A stretch of 64,000 nt of DNA from an uncultured Bacteroidota bacterium (GCA_913062555.1 CAJXVU010000015.1:1-64000); one strand, 5' to 3'; counted from the first letter of the stretch, positions 1-9,355 are shown. Translations and numbers: made by a program. The notes: generated by a model from the sequence alone, not told the origin.

Positions 1-494
1 TCTCCTGTTAATACACTGGTTTTATTGGTATATAGTAAGTGCTGGTAAATATACTCTATATCGGTATCATCATCGGCACCCCACATTCCATCTTCTCCTT
101 CAAAGACAAAATCTATAGTTGCTGACAAATTACTTGGAATCCCTTCACCCCAAATACTTGGTTGGTCTGGTTTCCCCCAATCATCTCTAGTGTAAAAATC
201 TCCAGTTTTAATGTCACCAATATTTCCGATTTTATCCATTTCAGTCACGAGACCTGTCCAATTAGCAATACATTGTCCCAACCAAAATCCTTCTAATTTA
301 TTGGCATAGTCTGATCTCGAAATAACTTTATCTCTTTCGTTTAAGGTGTATTCTTTATATGTTAGGAGAGAATCAACAATTGAGTTTTCTCTATTTTGAG
401 CATTATTGGTTTTGTATTCTTTCGATCTACAAGAATAAAACACAACACATCCTAAGCAAAATATTGTAAATATTAAATTTGTCTTTATTCTCAT
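1..494 (-). CDS. ADP-ribosylglycohydrolase-fold lipoprotein, C-terminus cut by window edge
   Basis: The first 164 residues are present; the gene runs off the left edge. It starts with a short hydrophobic leader ending in YSC, a plausible lipoprotein signal. The motif LEGFWLGQCIANWTGLVTEM followed by an acidic GADDDTDIEYIYQ stretch resembles the N-terminal part of the ADP-ribosylglycohydrolase family (PF03747), in which paired Asp residues bind metal. It is the last visible gene of a leftward operon, 11 bases after the GH16 stop, so a role in sugar use is likelier than protein de-ADP-ribosylation. Members of this family are common in Bacteroidota polysaccharide loci, but their substrates are unclear. 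Confidence 0.75.
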   Translation of the reverse strand, partial: MRIKTNLIFTIFCLGCVVFYSCRSKEYKTNNAQNRENSIVDSLLTYKEYTLNERDKVISRSDYANKLEGFWLGQCIANWTGLVTEMDKIGNIGDIKTGDFYTRDDWGKPDQPSIWGEGIPSNLSATIDFVFEGEDGMWGADDDTDIEYIYQHLLYTNKTSVLTG

Positions 495-505
495 AACACT
501 GGTAT

Positions 506-1273
506 TTAATTTTGATAGACCTTTATGTAATCAATGACAAATTCTTGCGGAAAGATGGTATTATCAACCTCGGGGCCTCCAAAATTCCCACCGATCGCCA
601 TATTGATAATAAAGAAAAAAGGCTGGTCAAAAGGCCAAATTGCACTCGTTTTTTCCTCAGGCATAAAAGTATATAGTAGTGCTTCATCAACAAAAAATTC
701 AATTTTATCTGTCGTCCAATTCACGGCGTAAACATGAAAGCCTTCTTCAATGTCATCAATTACAGTTTTCTTAGTATTTACCGTATTTCCATAACTGTCT
801 CTAGTATGCAACGAGGTAAATATGGTTTTAGGTTCTTTTCCCACATATTCTAAAACATCTATTTCACCACAGTCGGGCCAACCAACCTCGCCGATATTAC
901 TTCCTAACATCCAAAAGGCAGGCCATAAGCCTTTTCCAATGGATAGCTTAGCTCTAACTTCTATTTTACCGTATTGAAATTCCTTTTTGCTCTTAGTTGT
1001 AATTCGTGTAGATGTATATATGGAATCTTGTTTCTTTGCGGTAATAATTAATTTTCCGTCTACTAGTTGATGATTTGTTTTGGTATATCGTTGTAATTCA
1101 TTGTTACCCCAACCACACAAATTAGGACAGCCATCGCCCAATTCAAAATTCCAAATGTCCTCATTTAAAACATTGCCTTCGAAATTTTCTTCCCAAACCA
1201 ATTCGGGCTTTTGGCTTTGACATGAAGTCATTAATAACATACATGTAAACAAACTAAGAATACTAATTCTCAT
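506..1273 (-). CDS. GH16 endo-beta-1,3-glucanase (laminarinase type), lipoprotein
   Basis: This 255-residue protein is a single GH16 catalytic domain behind a lipoprotein signal (LLMTSC, Cys18). The catalytic signature is GEIDVLE, with Glu137 as nucleophile, Asp139 and Glu142 as acid/base; the ExDxxE spacing with one inserted residue is the laminarinase-type form. The region WPAFWMLG just before it is typical of the sugar-binding cleft. It should cut beta-1,3- or mixed-linkage glucan at the cell surface. It follows a second GH16 gene by only 4 bases, and the two share the GDGCPNxCGWGNNE segment, so they look like tandem paralogues. This copy has no accessory domain. Confidence 0.92.
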   Translation of the reverse strand: MRISILSLFTCMLLMTSCQSQKPELVWEENFEGNVLNEDIWNFELGDGCPNLCGWGNNELQRYTKTNHQLVDGKLIITAKKQDSIYTSTRITTKSKKEFQYGKIEVRAKLSIGKGLWPAFWMLGSNIGEVGWPDCGEIDVLEYVGKEPKTIFTSLHTRDSYGNTVNTKKTVIDDIEEGFHVYAVNWTTDKIEFFVDEALLYTFMPEEKTSAIWPFDQPFFFIINMAIGGNFGGPEVDNTIFPQEFVIDYIKVYQN

Positions 1274-1277
1274 ATAC

Positions 1278-2378
1278 TTATTTTTGATAAACTCTTACAT
1301 AATCTATTTCCATTGTAGATTCTATAAAACCAGGATCTATATTTCCTCCAAACCCACCGCCCATTGCTATGTTCAAAATTAAAAACTGATCACCAGTAAA
1401 CGGCCAATTGCTTGAGTTTTTAACTAAAGGATTATAAGTATAGTGCACGACATCGTCAACTGAAAAAATAATCTTTTTTGGCATCCAATCTACCGAATAC
1501 ACATGATACTCTGAAGAAACGTCATCAATATATTGCTCCCCTTTATTAATTGTATTCCCTGAACTAGATGGTGTATGTAATGCACTAGAAACGGTGCCTT
1601 GGTTATTTCCAACATGTTCCATAATGTCAATTTCGCCACATCCTGGCCATCCTACAGAATCAATATTTGCGCCTAACATCCATATTGCTGGCCATGTTCC
1701 TCCTCCCTCAGGTAATTTGGCTCTAACTTCAACTTTCGCATAGGTAAACTCAAACTTCCCTTTGGTTAACATTCTTGTGGACGTATATTGTGAGCCCTCA
1801 TAATCTTCCTTTTTAGCTATAATCTTTAACACACCATTTTCAACAATTACATTGTCGCTTCTATTTGTGTAATATTCTTTTTCGTTATTTCCCCAACCAC
1901 AAATATTAGGACAACCATCACCAAGATCATAATCCCATTTAGCGGCATCTGGAGCGCCATTAGTATCAAATTCATCTGACCAAACCAATTGCATGTCGTC
2001 ATTCACAAACACCTTAACGGTTTTTGATATAGAAATAGCTTGATCATTACTATTAAGCGCTGTTATATTTATGGTAAAATTATTGGTCCCTTTATCGATA
2101 TAAGTGTGATTTTCCTTTCCATCAACACTGATCACTTCTACACCATTAACAAATGCATACACAAATTTAGAAGTGTTTTTTGCAGTAGCAACACACTCTA
2201 TTTGTCCTGAGCCATCTCCGTTCGGGTTGCTTGAGTCTGCTCCTACAACAGTAATGACTACAGATAATTCTGAGGGAAGCACAATCTCTATACTGTCATC
2301 TGAATCATCACTCCCTCCGCAAGAGATCAACCCAATAAATAATACTATAATCGTTAGAGTTAGATATTTAGACTTCAT
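1278..2378 (-). CDS. GH16 endo-beta-1,3-glucanase with N-terminal Ig/PKD-like domain, lipoprotein
   Basis: The protein has 366 residues. The start at 2378 is chosen because it gives a clean lipoprotein signal (LFIGLISC, Cys20) followed by a Gly/Ser/Asp tether; an upstream reading would run into the preceding gene. Residues 35-125 form a beta-rich Ig/PKD-like domain (TVKVFVND edge). Residues 130-366 are the GH16 domain with CGEIDIMEHVG, giving Glu249, Asp251 and Glu254 as catalytic residues. Predicted role: surface hydrolysis of laminarin-like beta-1,3-glucan. It sits between an SSS symporter (14 bases upstream) and a shorter GH16 paralogue (4 bases downstream), consistent with one leftward operon. 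Confidence 0.92.
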   Translation of the reverse strand: MKSKYLTLTIIVLFIGLISCGGSDDSDDSIEIVLPSELSVVITVVGADSSNPNGDGSGQIECVATAKNTSKFVYAFVNGVEVISVDGKENHTYIDKGTNNFTINITALNSNDQAISISKTVKVFVNDDMQLVWSDEFDTNGAPDAAKWDYDLGDGCPNICGWGNNEKEYYTNRSDNVIVENGVLKIIAKKEDYEGSQYTSTRMLTKGKFEFTYAKVEVRAKLPEGGGTWPAIWMLGANIDSVGWPGCGEIDIMEHVGNNQGTVSSALHTPSSSGNTINKGEQYIDDVSSEYHVYSVDWMPKKIIFSVDDVVHYTYNPLVKNSSNWPFTGDQFLILNIAMGGGFGGNIDPGFIESTMEIDYVRVYQK

Positions 2379-2391
2379 ATTGTTTATTAAA

Positions 2392-4041
2392 TTAAGCAAA
2401 ATAAAGATAAACCCCAATAACGGCAACACAAATGGCGATTCCTGCTTGTTTAACATATTTCCATGGAGTGATATCAACTTGTTTGGTATATTCTTGCACA
2501 TAAGCTTCAGATCTAGGTTTAAATTTCCCAATCACCAACATAATGGCCACATTTAAAACAAATAAAATAGCCATCACATCTAAGAAATGAGGGTAGGCAC
2601 CTGCTTTTACTAAAGCCAATGCAGCTTCGTCTGTAACTCCAGATGATTTTGCGGCCTCCAAGGCTTTGTCAACAAAATAAGGTTGCATTAAAAACTGACT
2701 TATTATATATAACAAACATCCTGAAGCCAGACCAATTTTCGCTGCTATGGCAGGTACTCGTTTCGTTAAATAGCCTACTACAATTATGGTTAAAATTGGA
2801 ATACTATAAATTCCATTTACTTCTTGTAAATATTCAAACAAACTTCCGGCATTTGCAATCATAGGAGCAATAAACATTGCTGCTAAAGCTAGCATGATAC
2901 CAAATCGTTTTCCATATTTCACTACTGTTTTTTCGTCGGCATCCCTATTAATATGTTGCTTATACACGTCAAGACCAAATAAGGTAACCGAACTGTTTAA
3001 TACACTATTAAAGGAGCTCAAAATAGCGCCAAATAATACCGCTGCAAAAAACCCAACTAATGGTGTTGGTAAAACCTTACTTACCAATTGTGGATAAGCC
3101 TGATCTGCATTTTCCAACTGACCATCGAACATGTGCCAGGCGATTAATCCTGGAAGAACCACAATTAGTGGCCCTAATATTTTGATAAAGGACGCCAATA
3201 ATAATCCTTTTTGACCTTCCTGTAAATTTTTAGCCCCTAAAGCTCTTTGTATAATTTGTTGGTTGGTTCCCCAATAGAATAGTTGTACCAACATCATTCC
3301 CGTAAATATTGTATAGAAAGGGACAGGATCTGATGGCCCTCCCATCGATTTAAATTTTTCAGGATTTTCGGTAGTTAAGATTGAGATTCCATCCATAATA
3401 CTACCGTCACCAATCATCAACAATCCAAAAACAGGAATTAAAATCCCACCAACTAACAATCCGATAGCATTAATAGAGTCCGAAACTGCTACGGCTTTTA
3501 AGCCTCCAAACACCGCATAAATGGAGCCAATAATACCTATCCCCCAAACACAGATCCAAATGGACTGTGTATGAGTTACTCCTAGTAATTCTGGGATATT
3601 AAACATGCCGCTTATTGCTAAAGATCCTGAATATAAAATTACAGGAAGTAGTACAACAACATAGCCTGTTAAGAATAAAATGGAAGTCCCTGTTTTTGTT
3701 GCCACGTCAAACCTTTTGGCTAAAAACTGAGGCACTGTTGTCAATCCTCCTTTTAAATATCTAGGCAATAAAAATAATGCGGTTACTACCATTGCAATTG
3801 CTGCCAGAGTTTCCCATACCATCACGGATAAACCACTAGTATAAGCTTGTCCATTCAAACCAACAATTTGCTCTGTTGACAAATTGGTAAGTAATAAAGA
3901 GCCTGCAATGACTCCTGCTGTTAAACTTCGTCCTCCTAGGAAATATCCATCTGAAGAATTTTCGTTTGTTTTTCTGGTGGCATAATAGGAAATAATAGCT
4001 ACTAAAAGGGTAAACCCTACAAAGGAAAGAATGCTTAACAT
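2392..4041 (-). CDS. Sodium:solute symporter (SSS/SGLT family), probable sugar importer
   Basis: A 549-residue multi-pass inner-membrane protein. The N-terminal half carries the SGLT-type signature GYFLGGRSLTAG followed by LLLTNLSTEQIVGLNGQAY, typical of sugar/sodium cotransporters in Bacteroidota. At least 13 hydrophobic segments are visible. An in-frame GTG lies 27 bases further out, but the ATG at 4041 begins directly with the first membrane helix, as in relatives. It is the first gene of the leftward operon with two GH16 glucanases, so it probably imports glucose or short glucans released by them. The exact substrate cannot be read from sequence. Confidence 0.9.
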   Translation of the reverse strand: MLSILSFVGFTLLVAIISYYATRKTNENSSDGYFLGGRSLTAGVIAGSLLLTNLSTEQIVGLNGQAYTSGLSVMVWETLAAIAMVVTALFLLPRYLKGGLTTVPQFLAKRFDVATKTGTSILFLTGYVVVLLPVILYSGSLAISGMFNIPELLGVTHTQSIWICVWGIGIIGSIYAVFGGLKAVAVSDSINAIGLLVGGILIPVFGLLMIGDGSIMDGISILTTENPEKFKSMGGPSDPVPFYTIFTGMMLVQLFYWGTNQQIIQRALGAKNLQEGQKGLLLASFIKILGPLIVVLPGLIAWHMFDGQLENADQAYPQLVSKVLPTPLVGFFAAVLFGAILSSFNSVLNSSVTLFGLDVYKQHINRDADEKTVVKYGKRFGIMLALAAMFIAPMIANAGSLFEYLQEVNGIYSIPILTIIVVGYLTKRVPAIAAKIGLASGCLLYIISQFLMQPYFVDKALEAAKSSGVTDEAALALVKAGAYPHFLDVMAILFVLNVAIMLVIGKFKPRSEAYVQEYTKQVDITPWKYVKQAGIAICVAVIGVYLYFA

Positions 4042-4335
4042 TTTTATATAATTATTAGTTAGAAACACGAATATAGGATTATTTGAAGAACAAGTCTGTT
4101 TTTACTAGCAGTTAGCCAATAATTGACCTTTTTTTTAAGCATCTTTAATTTTTAATACCTCTTTTTTGAATTATTCTTAATATAGAACTTGAGTTAAGGG
4201 TGATTCCTTTTAACAATTGGTGTTTAAAAATATGCAAAAGAAGCCCAACTGGTTGTCAGTAATATTGTATTTTAGAAGTGTAATTAATTGTGTGTCGCAG
4301 CACAACAATTATAAACTAACTAACCAAACCAACTA

Positions 4336-6555
4336 ATGACTTCAATTTCAAAATTCCTTTGTACTACTTTATTATGCGTTTTTTTTCAGAATTTCATCTG
4401 CGCTCAGGAAAATAAAACTTCTGACAGACCGGCTTTTACGGCTTCAAAATTAAATTCTAACCCCGTAATTGATGGTAATGTCCTCGGCGATGATGCTTGG
4501 CAACTCATAACACCAATTAACACCATGACCCAAATAAAACCAAAATTTGGAGCACCAGCCACCGAGAAAACAGAAATTAGGGTTGCTTTTAGCAAGAACA
4601 CATTTTATGTGTCCGTAGTTTGTTATGATTCATCCCCAGAAAATATTGTTGTATCAGATTCCAGACGTGATGCCGATTTGAGCGATGAGGACAGCTTTTT
4701 GTTTATTATAGATACTTATAACGATAAACAAAACGGTTTTCTATTTGGCACCAATTCGAATGCCATGGAGTATGATGCTCAAATTGATAACGAAGGCAAG
4801 GGAAATTTTAATTCTAACCGGCAACAAGGCGGTGTTATTGGAGGTACAAATTTAAATTGGGATGCCTCTTGGGAAGTTAAAGCTGAAACCGGTGATTATG
4901 GTTGGAGTGCAGAGTTTGCAATCCCTTTTAGATCACTTCGTTTTAGTTCTGGAGATAATCAATCCTGGGGAATAAATTTTCAACGTAATATTAGCAAAAC
5001 TAATGAAACCGTGTTTTGGGCTTCCTTACCACTGAGTTTTGATATGAAACGTCTTTCTCTTGCGGGTAAAATACATGGTTTAGATTTAAAAAATCCTGGG
5101 AATTTAAAAGTTATGCCTTATGTTTTGTCTCAAACCGTTCGAAATAAAGCCTTAAGTGAAACAGATATCGACCAAAATGTTGAAGCCGGTGTTGATGTTA
5201 AATATAGTATTACACCAAGTTTGACTTTAGATTTGAGCTATAATACTGATTTTGCTCAAGTAGAAGTGGATGAGCAACAGGTTAATTTGGATCGATTTAA
5301 TTTATTCTTTCCTGAAAAGCGATCTTTTTTCCTAGAGAATGCTGGACAGTTTTCGGTAGGTAGTCCTGGTGAAGTCGATCTATTTTTTAGCAGACGCATA
5401 GGCATTGGTGAAGGAGGCGCATTAGTCCCTATTATTGGAGGGGCTCGGCTTTCAGGGAAAGTGGGTCAAACCAATGTTGGTTTTTTAAGCATGTTCACCG
5501 ATGATGTTGCCGATGCTGATATTGATAAAAACAATTTTACCGTGGCCCGTATTAACCACGATTTTACAGAAAGTAGATCATCCATTGGAGGTATTTATAT
5601 TAATAGATCCGCACTTGGAGATGCATCCGATGATTACAATCGAGTATATGCCGTTGATGGTAAATGGGGGCTTGGAAAAAAGGCTCAAATTACTGGTTTT
5701 GCAGCTAAAAGCACTACCCCTGGTATTGATAGCAACGATCATGCTTTTAAAATTAACGCGAATTATAATTGGGACGGCTGGAATATTAATGCTGGTTATA
5801 CTGAAGTTGGTGAAGGTTTTAATCCTGAAGTTGGCTTTTTACAACGAACAGCTTTTAAAAAACCTGAATTTTTAGTATTTAAAGCATATCGCCCTAAAAA
5901 TATGGGGAATATTCTGGAGATGCGCCCACATATTTCTTATCGTAGCTATTGGGATTTTAGTGATCAATTGGTAACCGATTTTTTACATATTGATAATCAC
6001 TGGGTCTGGCAAAGCGGCTTCGAAATTCATACAGGTATTAATTTTACTACTGAAGGTGTTCAGGAGAGCTTTACCATTTCTGGGGTTGATATCCCTGCGA
6101 ATACCTATAAACACAAAGAGTTACAATTGGTATATATGACCAATGCGAATAAAAAGATATCTTTTAGTGGCCGGACGGTTATAGGTGGTTATTTTGGAGG
6201 CGATCGTGTATCGAATAGTGGGACTTTAAAATTGAGAGTAGGCGACAAATTAAACTCGTCATTTACATTGAGCCATAATGACATCAATTTACCAAATGGC
6301 AATATCAACGCTGTTTTGAGTGGTGCCAGAGTATCTTATTCATTTACACCGCGAATGTTTTTACAAAGTTTGGTTCAGCATAATAATATCTCAAACATCA
6401 CTTCGGTTAATGTTAGGTATGGTTGGTTACAAAATGCAAATGCAGGATTATTTGTTGTATTCAACATCATCAAAGACAAGGACTATCTAGATGGTTTAAA
6501 TAACCAAAGTATAACTTTGAAATATTCACACAGATTTGATTTGTTAGGGCGATAG
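4336..6555 (+). CDS. CBM9-like / DUF5916 outer-membrane protein
   Basis: This 739-residue protein has a signal peptide ending at ICAQ. Residues about 35-235 match the carbohydrate-binding family 9-like domain (start FTASKLNSNPVIDGNVLGDD, later WDASWEVKAETGDYGWSAEFAIPF). The remaining 500 residues are a DUF5916-type region of alternating beta strands, including LDLSYNTDFAQVEVDEQQVN and FFPEKRSFFLEN, ending in an aromatic-rich strand (HRFDLLGR) as in outer-membrane barrels. Its function is unknown; members occur near sugar-use or peptidase genes. It is divergent from the SSS/GH16 operon across a 294-base gap, so shared regulation with glucan use is possible. Confidence 0.85.
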   Translation: MTSISKFLCTTLLCVFFQNFICAQENKTSDRPAFTASKLNSNPVIDGNVLGDDAWQLITPINTMTQIKPKFGAPATEKTEIRVAFSKNTFYVSVVCYDSSPENIVVSDSRRDADLSDEDSFLFIIDTYNDKQNGFLFGTNSNAMEYDAQIDNEGKGNFNSNRQQGGVIGGTNLNWDASWEVKAETGDYGWSAEFAIPFRSLRFSSGDNQSWGINFQRNISKTNETVFWASLPLSFDMKRLSLAGKIHGLDLKNPGNLKVMPYVLSQTVRNKALSETDIDQNVEAGVDVKYSITPSLTLDLSYNTDFAQVEVDEQQVNLDRFNLFFPEKRSFFLENAGQFSVGSPGEVDLFFSRRIGIGEGGALVPIIGGARLSGKVGQTNVGFLSMFTDDVADADIDKNNFTVARINHDFTESRSSIGGIYINRSALGDASDDYNRVYAVDGKWGLGKKAQITGFAAKSTTPGIDSNDHAFKINANYNWDGWNINAGYTEVGEGFNPEVGFLQRTAFKKPEFLVFKAYRPKNMGNILEMRPHISYRSYWDFSDQLVTDFLHIDNHWVWQSGFEIHTGINFTTEGVQESFTISGVDIPANTYKHKELQLVYMTNANKKISFSGRTVIGGYFGGDRVSNSGTLKLRVGDKLNSSFTLSHNDINLPNGNINAVLSGARVSYSFTPRMFLQSLVQHNNISNITSVNVRYGWLQNANAGLFVVFNIIKDKDYLDGLNNQSITLKYSHRFDLLGR

Positions 6556-7087
6556 GAAAATAAATTTTAAGAAGATTATCTCAGTCTTTAATAAATGGGG
6601 CATTCATAGTTATTATATTTTTTAAACTCTTAGGGGAATAGGTAAAAAACTTTATACAACTAAAATGAATAACACTCTAAAGTATAATTACGCATTTTGC
6701 ACAATTAAACGATGCTTTTTGCTTAGTTTTTATCTAAATCCTAGCAAAAGAACTAAATAACTATGGCATCTCTTTACGGGCATCCTCAATTTGCTCAAAT
6801 GATCAAAAAATCCTTTTTTTTACTATGCCTTCAAAAGATATTTATAAATTTACTGGACACAAACTCTTTTGTTAATCGTTGAATTTGAGGTTGATAAAGA
6901 GATTTAATGTTTTTACTCTCTTATTCTTTAGTATATTTGTATTGCTTCAAAGATGATCCTTCATCTTAAATGCAAAGGAAGACTCCTTTCATTTATTATA
7001 CATTTTAATCAATTCCCAAATAATTTTTTATGTAAATGCTATACAATCGCTGTATAGTCAATTCACTAACCAATTAAATTTATTATT
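6556..7087. other. 532-base intergenic stretch, no gene seen
   Basis: No convincing reading frame was found here; the best one, of about 31 codons near 6665, lacks a signal or any family likeness. The right end holds a candidate promoter for the secreted protein at 7088. There is a weak hairpin (TTTTGCT / AGCAAAA) near 6716-6750. The rest looks like plain AT-rich spacer. Confidence 0.5.
6932..6939 (+). promoter_or_regulatory. Candidate Bacteroidota -7 box (TATATTTG)
   Basis: TATATTTG fits the Bacteroidota consensus TAnnTTTG. About 20 bases upstream is a T-rich stretch (TGTTTTTAC near 6908-6916) that could serve as the -33 element. This would give a leader of roughly 140 bases before the secreted protein at 7088. 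It is a motif match only. Confidence 0.4.
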
Positions 7088-7855
7088 ATGATTAAAAAAT
7101 GTAATTCATTATTATTAATGGCAGCTATAGTTTTTGGAACTATGTTAACTGTTCACGCACAAGACGAATCTTCTTATGAAATGTGGGAAGATATTATGCT
7201 CACTCCTGACAATACTAAACTTAAAGTGTTAGCAGAAAATATGAGAAAGCATAATCAAACTTATCACAATGCTGGTCCTCATAAGTCTACTGTTTACAAC
7301 ATCACCACTGGCCCCAATGCTGGAAAGATTATATGGGAAATGGGGGCTTTAACTTATCCCGATTTGGATACTAGACCATCAGTTGGAGGACATGACGAGG
7401 ACTGGAGAGATAATATAGATCCATATATAAAAAGGACAAACACTGTTGAGTATTGGAAAGGAGATGCTAAATTAAATAATACGGATATGTTGGATGGAGA
7501 CAATTCAAAATATCCTATCCTCTTTGTGAGATATTATGAAGTTGAACCTGGACAAGGATATAACATTGGCACATTCTTCGAGAAAATTAGTGCAGCTATA
7601 AAAGCCTTGGATGGTGTAAATCCTTGGGGAGTTTACTATAACGAATTTTTACAAGGCGATTTAGGGCGCCATATTGCTGGTTTTAGTTTTAGTCCAAATT
7701 GGGCCGATTTTGATAGAGATGTGAATTTTGTCGAAACCTTTGAAAAACTTCATGGTAATAACTCATGGCAAAGACATGTTAATTTGCGAAACGCTACATT
7801 TTCAAACCGTTGGGATGAAATATGGGTATATAATAAAGAAATGAGCGGAGACTAA
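7088..7855 (+). CDS. Secreted protein of unknown function
   Basis: A 255-residue protein with a signal peptide (MAAIVFGTMLTVHAQ, cleavage likely after HAQ). I do not recognise the family. The mature part is rich in Trp, Tyr, Asp and Asn, with motifs YEMWEDIMLTPDNTKLK, NITTGPNAGKIIWEMG and NPWGVYYNEF; the last suggests an alpha/beta fold with aromatic clusters. The sequence may fold as two related halves of a dimeric alpha-beta barrel, but this is a guess. It is a single-gene unit with its own candidate promoter and a strong terminator right after the stop, which points to independent and possibly high expression. Confidence 0.8.
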   Translation: MIKKCNSLLLMAAIVFGTMLTVHAQDESSYEMWEDIMLTPDNTKLKVLAENMRKHNQTYHNAGPHKSTVYNITTGPNAGKIIWEMGALTYPDLDTRPSVGGHDEDWRDNIDPYIKRTNTVEYWKGDAKLNNTDMLDGDNSKYPILFVRYYEVEPGQGYNIGTFFEKISAAIKALDGVNPWGVYYNEFLQGDLGRHIAGFSFSPNWADFDRDVNFVETFEKLHGNNSWQRHVNLRNATFSNRWDEIWVYNKEMSGD

Positions 7856-7887
7856 AAGCCTTTTGATTTCTAATGATTAATAGAACT

Positions 7888-7922
7888 AAACCCTCATCAT
7901 TTTTAAAGATGAGGGTTTTTAT
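7888..7922 (+). terminator. Rho-independent terminator
   Basis: An 8-base or longer stem (CCCTCATC / GATGAGGG) with an A/T loop is followed by a T run. It lies 33 bases after the stop of the secreted protein at 7088. Confidence 0.85.
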
Positions 7923-8082
7923 TTGTGAGTATAACATATCAGCTCCCTTCAACTGTTCCAACAAAACCTTATCATTATGACCTTAACTTATCAAGTTGTT
8001 TTATACTATCCACTACCACATTGGGTTAGAACTTTTAATTCATGACATTTTCCGTATCTTTCTATAATCTTAAATCCAACCA

Positions 8083-8151
8083 ATGATTAAATTCTTTATA
8101 AAAATAAGACAACAGCTGCTTCTTGAAGGTAAAACGGGCAAGTATCTTTAA
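8083..8151 (+). pseudogene. DUF6090 N-terminal relic (22 codons)
   Basis: An ATG opens a frame reading MIKFFIKIRQQLLLEGKTGK and two more residues, then a stop. This is the start of the DUF6090 family, whose intact copies in this window begin MIKFFRKIR..LL.E.KTGKYLKYAIGE. The frame ends exactly where the conserved membrane segment should begin, so the gene has been cut off rather than mutated slowly. It lies on the plus strand, opposite to all intact copies nearby. Confidence 0.75.
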
Positions 8152-8186
8152 TAATCTCCTTTAAACTAAATGTAATTTTTATAACC

Positions 8187-9188
8187 ATGAAACCCTGCTG
8201 TTTTTCACTTTTACTTCTCTTTTTGAGTTGTGGGACTTCCGATGACAGTCACGACAGTGATAATCTCAATAATACAACACCAAGCAGCATCACTATTGAA
8301 GCGTTAAATTCATATACAGGTGCAGTGAATCAACCCTTCCAGCTAACAGCTACTGTGCGAAATATCGATGGAGATATATTGGAAAATCAAACTGTAATTT
8401 GGGCTAGTAGTGATACTTCAATAGCTGTAATTGACGGTTCTGGAATTATGAAAATTGTGAGTGTTGGTCAAGTGATAATAATGGCTTCCATTGGCGCATT
8501 AGAGCAATCAAAATCTATAACTATTCAGCTTACCCCTCCAAATCTAATAGCCTTTACTATTGCTGACCTCTCGATTCAATTAGCTGCTGAAGGTGGAAAT
8601 TCATTGACATTTCTCGATGAACCTACAATGTCTGGCACTTATTTGGAATTAAATATTGGAGAGACAACGACCTCAACAACAGCAAATCGAGATCAAGTCT
8701 ATTATTTTTATGAAGGAACTGGTGCAATTTCAGTGGATGGTGAAAGTATTGTAGTGAATGACCAAACTGCTGTTTATATTACTGCCAACAACGAACGTCA
8801 TATTAATTTGGTTAGCACAAACATGAAAGTTATACTAATAGAGTCTGCCTCTTTACCTAGTGAAGCTGCATATGCGTCTATATCATATTCTTATAGTGAA
8901 ATGGAAGCTCCTAGAGCTGTGAATCAAAATGTTTGGAATCCTTTTTTGAATGAAAACACAATGCTTTTTGGCTTATATATGTTGCCACAAACTGTTGGCG
9001 GTGATGGCGCGTTGACACATAACTGGGATGAATTAAACATTATCACTTCAGGTTCAGGTCGTTTTCAAACCGATTATGGGGATGCACAAGTTAGTCCAGG
9101 TTCAATTGTATTTGTAAGAGAAAGCAACAGTCACTCGTTTAATATGCTATCCAGTAATCTTGATATTCTCATTTTTTGGAATATGTAG
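8187..9188 (+). CDS. Lipoprotein with Big2-type Ig domain and two cupin-like domains
   Basis: The 333-residue protein starts with a lipoprotein signal (LLLFLSC, Cys15) and a polar tether. Residues about 35-115 form a bacterial Ig-like Big2 domain (LTATVRNIDGDILENQTVIW, then SSDTSIAVIDGSGIMKIVSVG). Residues about 145-230 and 255-333 look like two cupin barrels: FYEGTGAISVDGESIVVND with ANNERHINLV, and HNWDELNIITSGSGRF with VSPGSIVFVRESNSHSF. The second keeps His residues that could hold a metal, the first fewer. A surface-exposed bicupin is unusual; a sugar- or metal-binding role is conceivable. It stands alone in its strand run. Confidence 0.78.
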   Translation: MKPCCFSLLLLFLSCGTSDDSHDSDNLNNTTPSSITIEALNSYTGAVNQPFQLTATVRNIDGDILENQTVIWASSDTSIAVIDGSGIMKIVSVGQVIIMASIGALEQSKSITIQLTPPNLIAFTIADLSIQLAAEGGNSLTFLDEPTMSGTYLELNIGETTTSTTANRDQVYYFYEGTGAISVDGESIVVNDQTAVYITANNERHINLVSTNMKVILIESASLPSEAAYASISYSYSEMEAPRAVNQNVWNPFLNENTMLFGLYMLPQTVGGDGALTHNWDELNIITSGSGRFQTDYGDAQVSPGSIVFVRESNSHSFNMLSSNLDILIFWNM

Positions 9189-9220
9189 AATTATTTATTT
9201 AACGCACACAAAATAAGCTT

Positions 9221-9343
9221 TCATTGAATTGATATAGTATTTGTTCCAGAGTTAACAGAAAGGAAACTTTGGAATGCTGTAGCATGAATTCCTTGGTTTA
9301 GTTCCATACGATTGTCGCGTATATTACGAAAGAATTTTATCAT
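9221..9343 (-). pseudogene. Probable DUF6090 N-terminal relic (40 codons)
   Basis: On the minus strand an ATG opens MIKFFRNIRDN, the hallmark start of DUF6090 proteins, but the frame then loses similarity and stops after 40 codons without the membrane segment. It begins 13 bases after the stop of an intact DUF6090 gene on the same strand, which suggests a decayed tandem copy. Only the first dozen residues support the match, so it could be a chance or repaired start. Confidence 0.5.
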
Positions 9344-9355
9344 GAATAATCTAAT

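Noticed and set aside
1-494. ADP-ribosylglycohydrolase as part of a toxin or anti-phage system
   Set aside because: It is exported, sits last in a glucan-use operon and has no toxin partner; a sugar role is simpler.
6665-6760. A 31-codon frame in the gap before the secreted protein
   Set aside because: It is too short, lacks a leader-like pattern and has no apparent relation to a known small protein.
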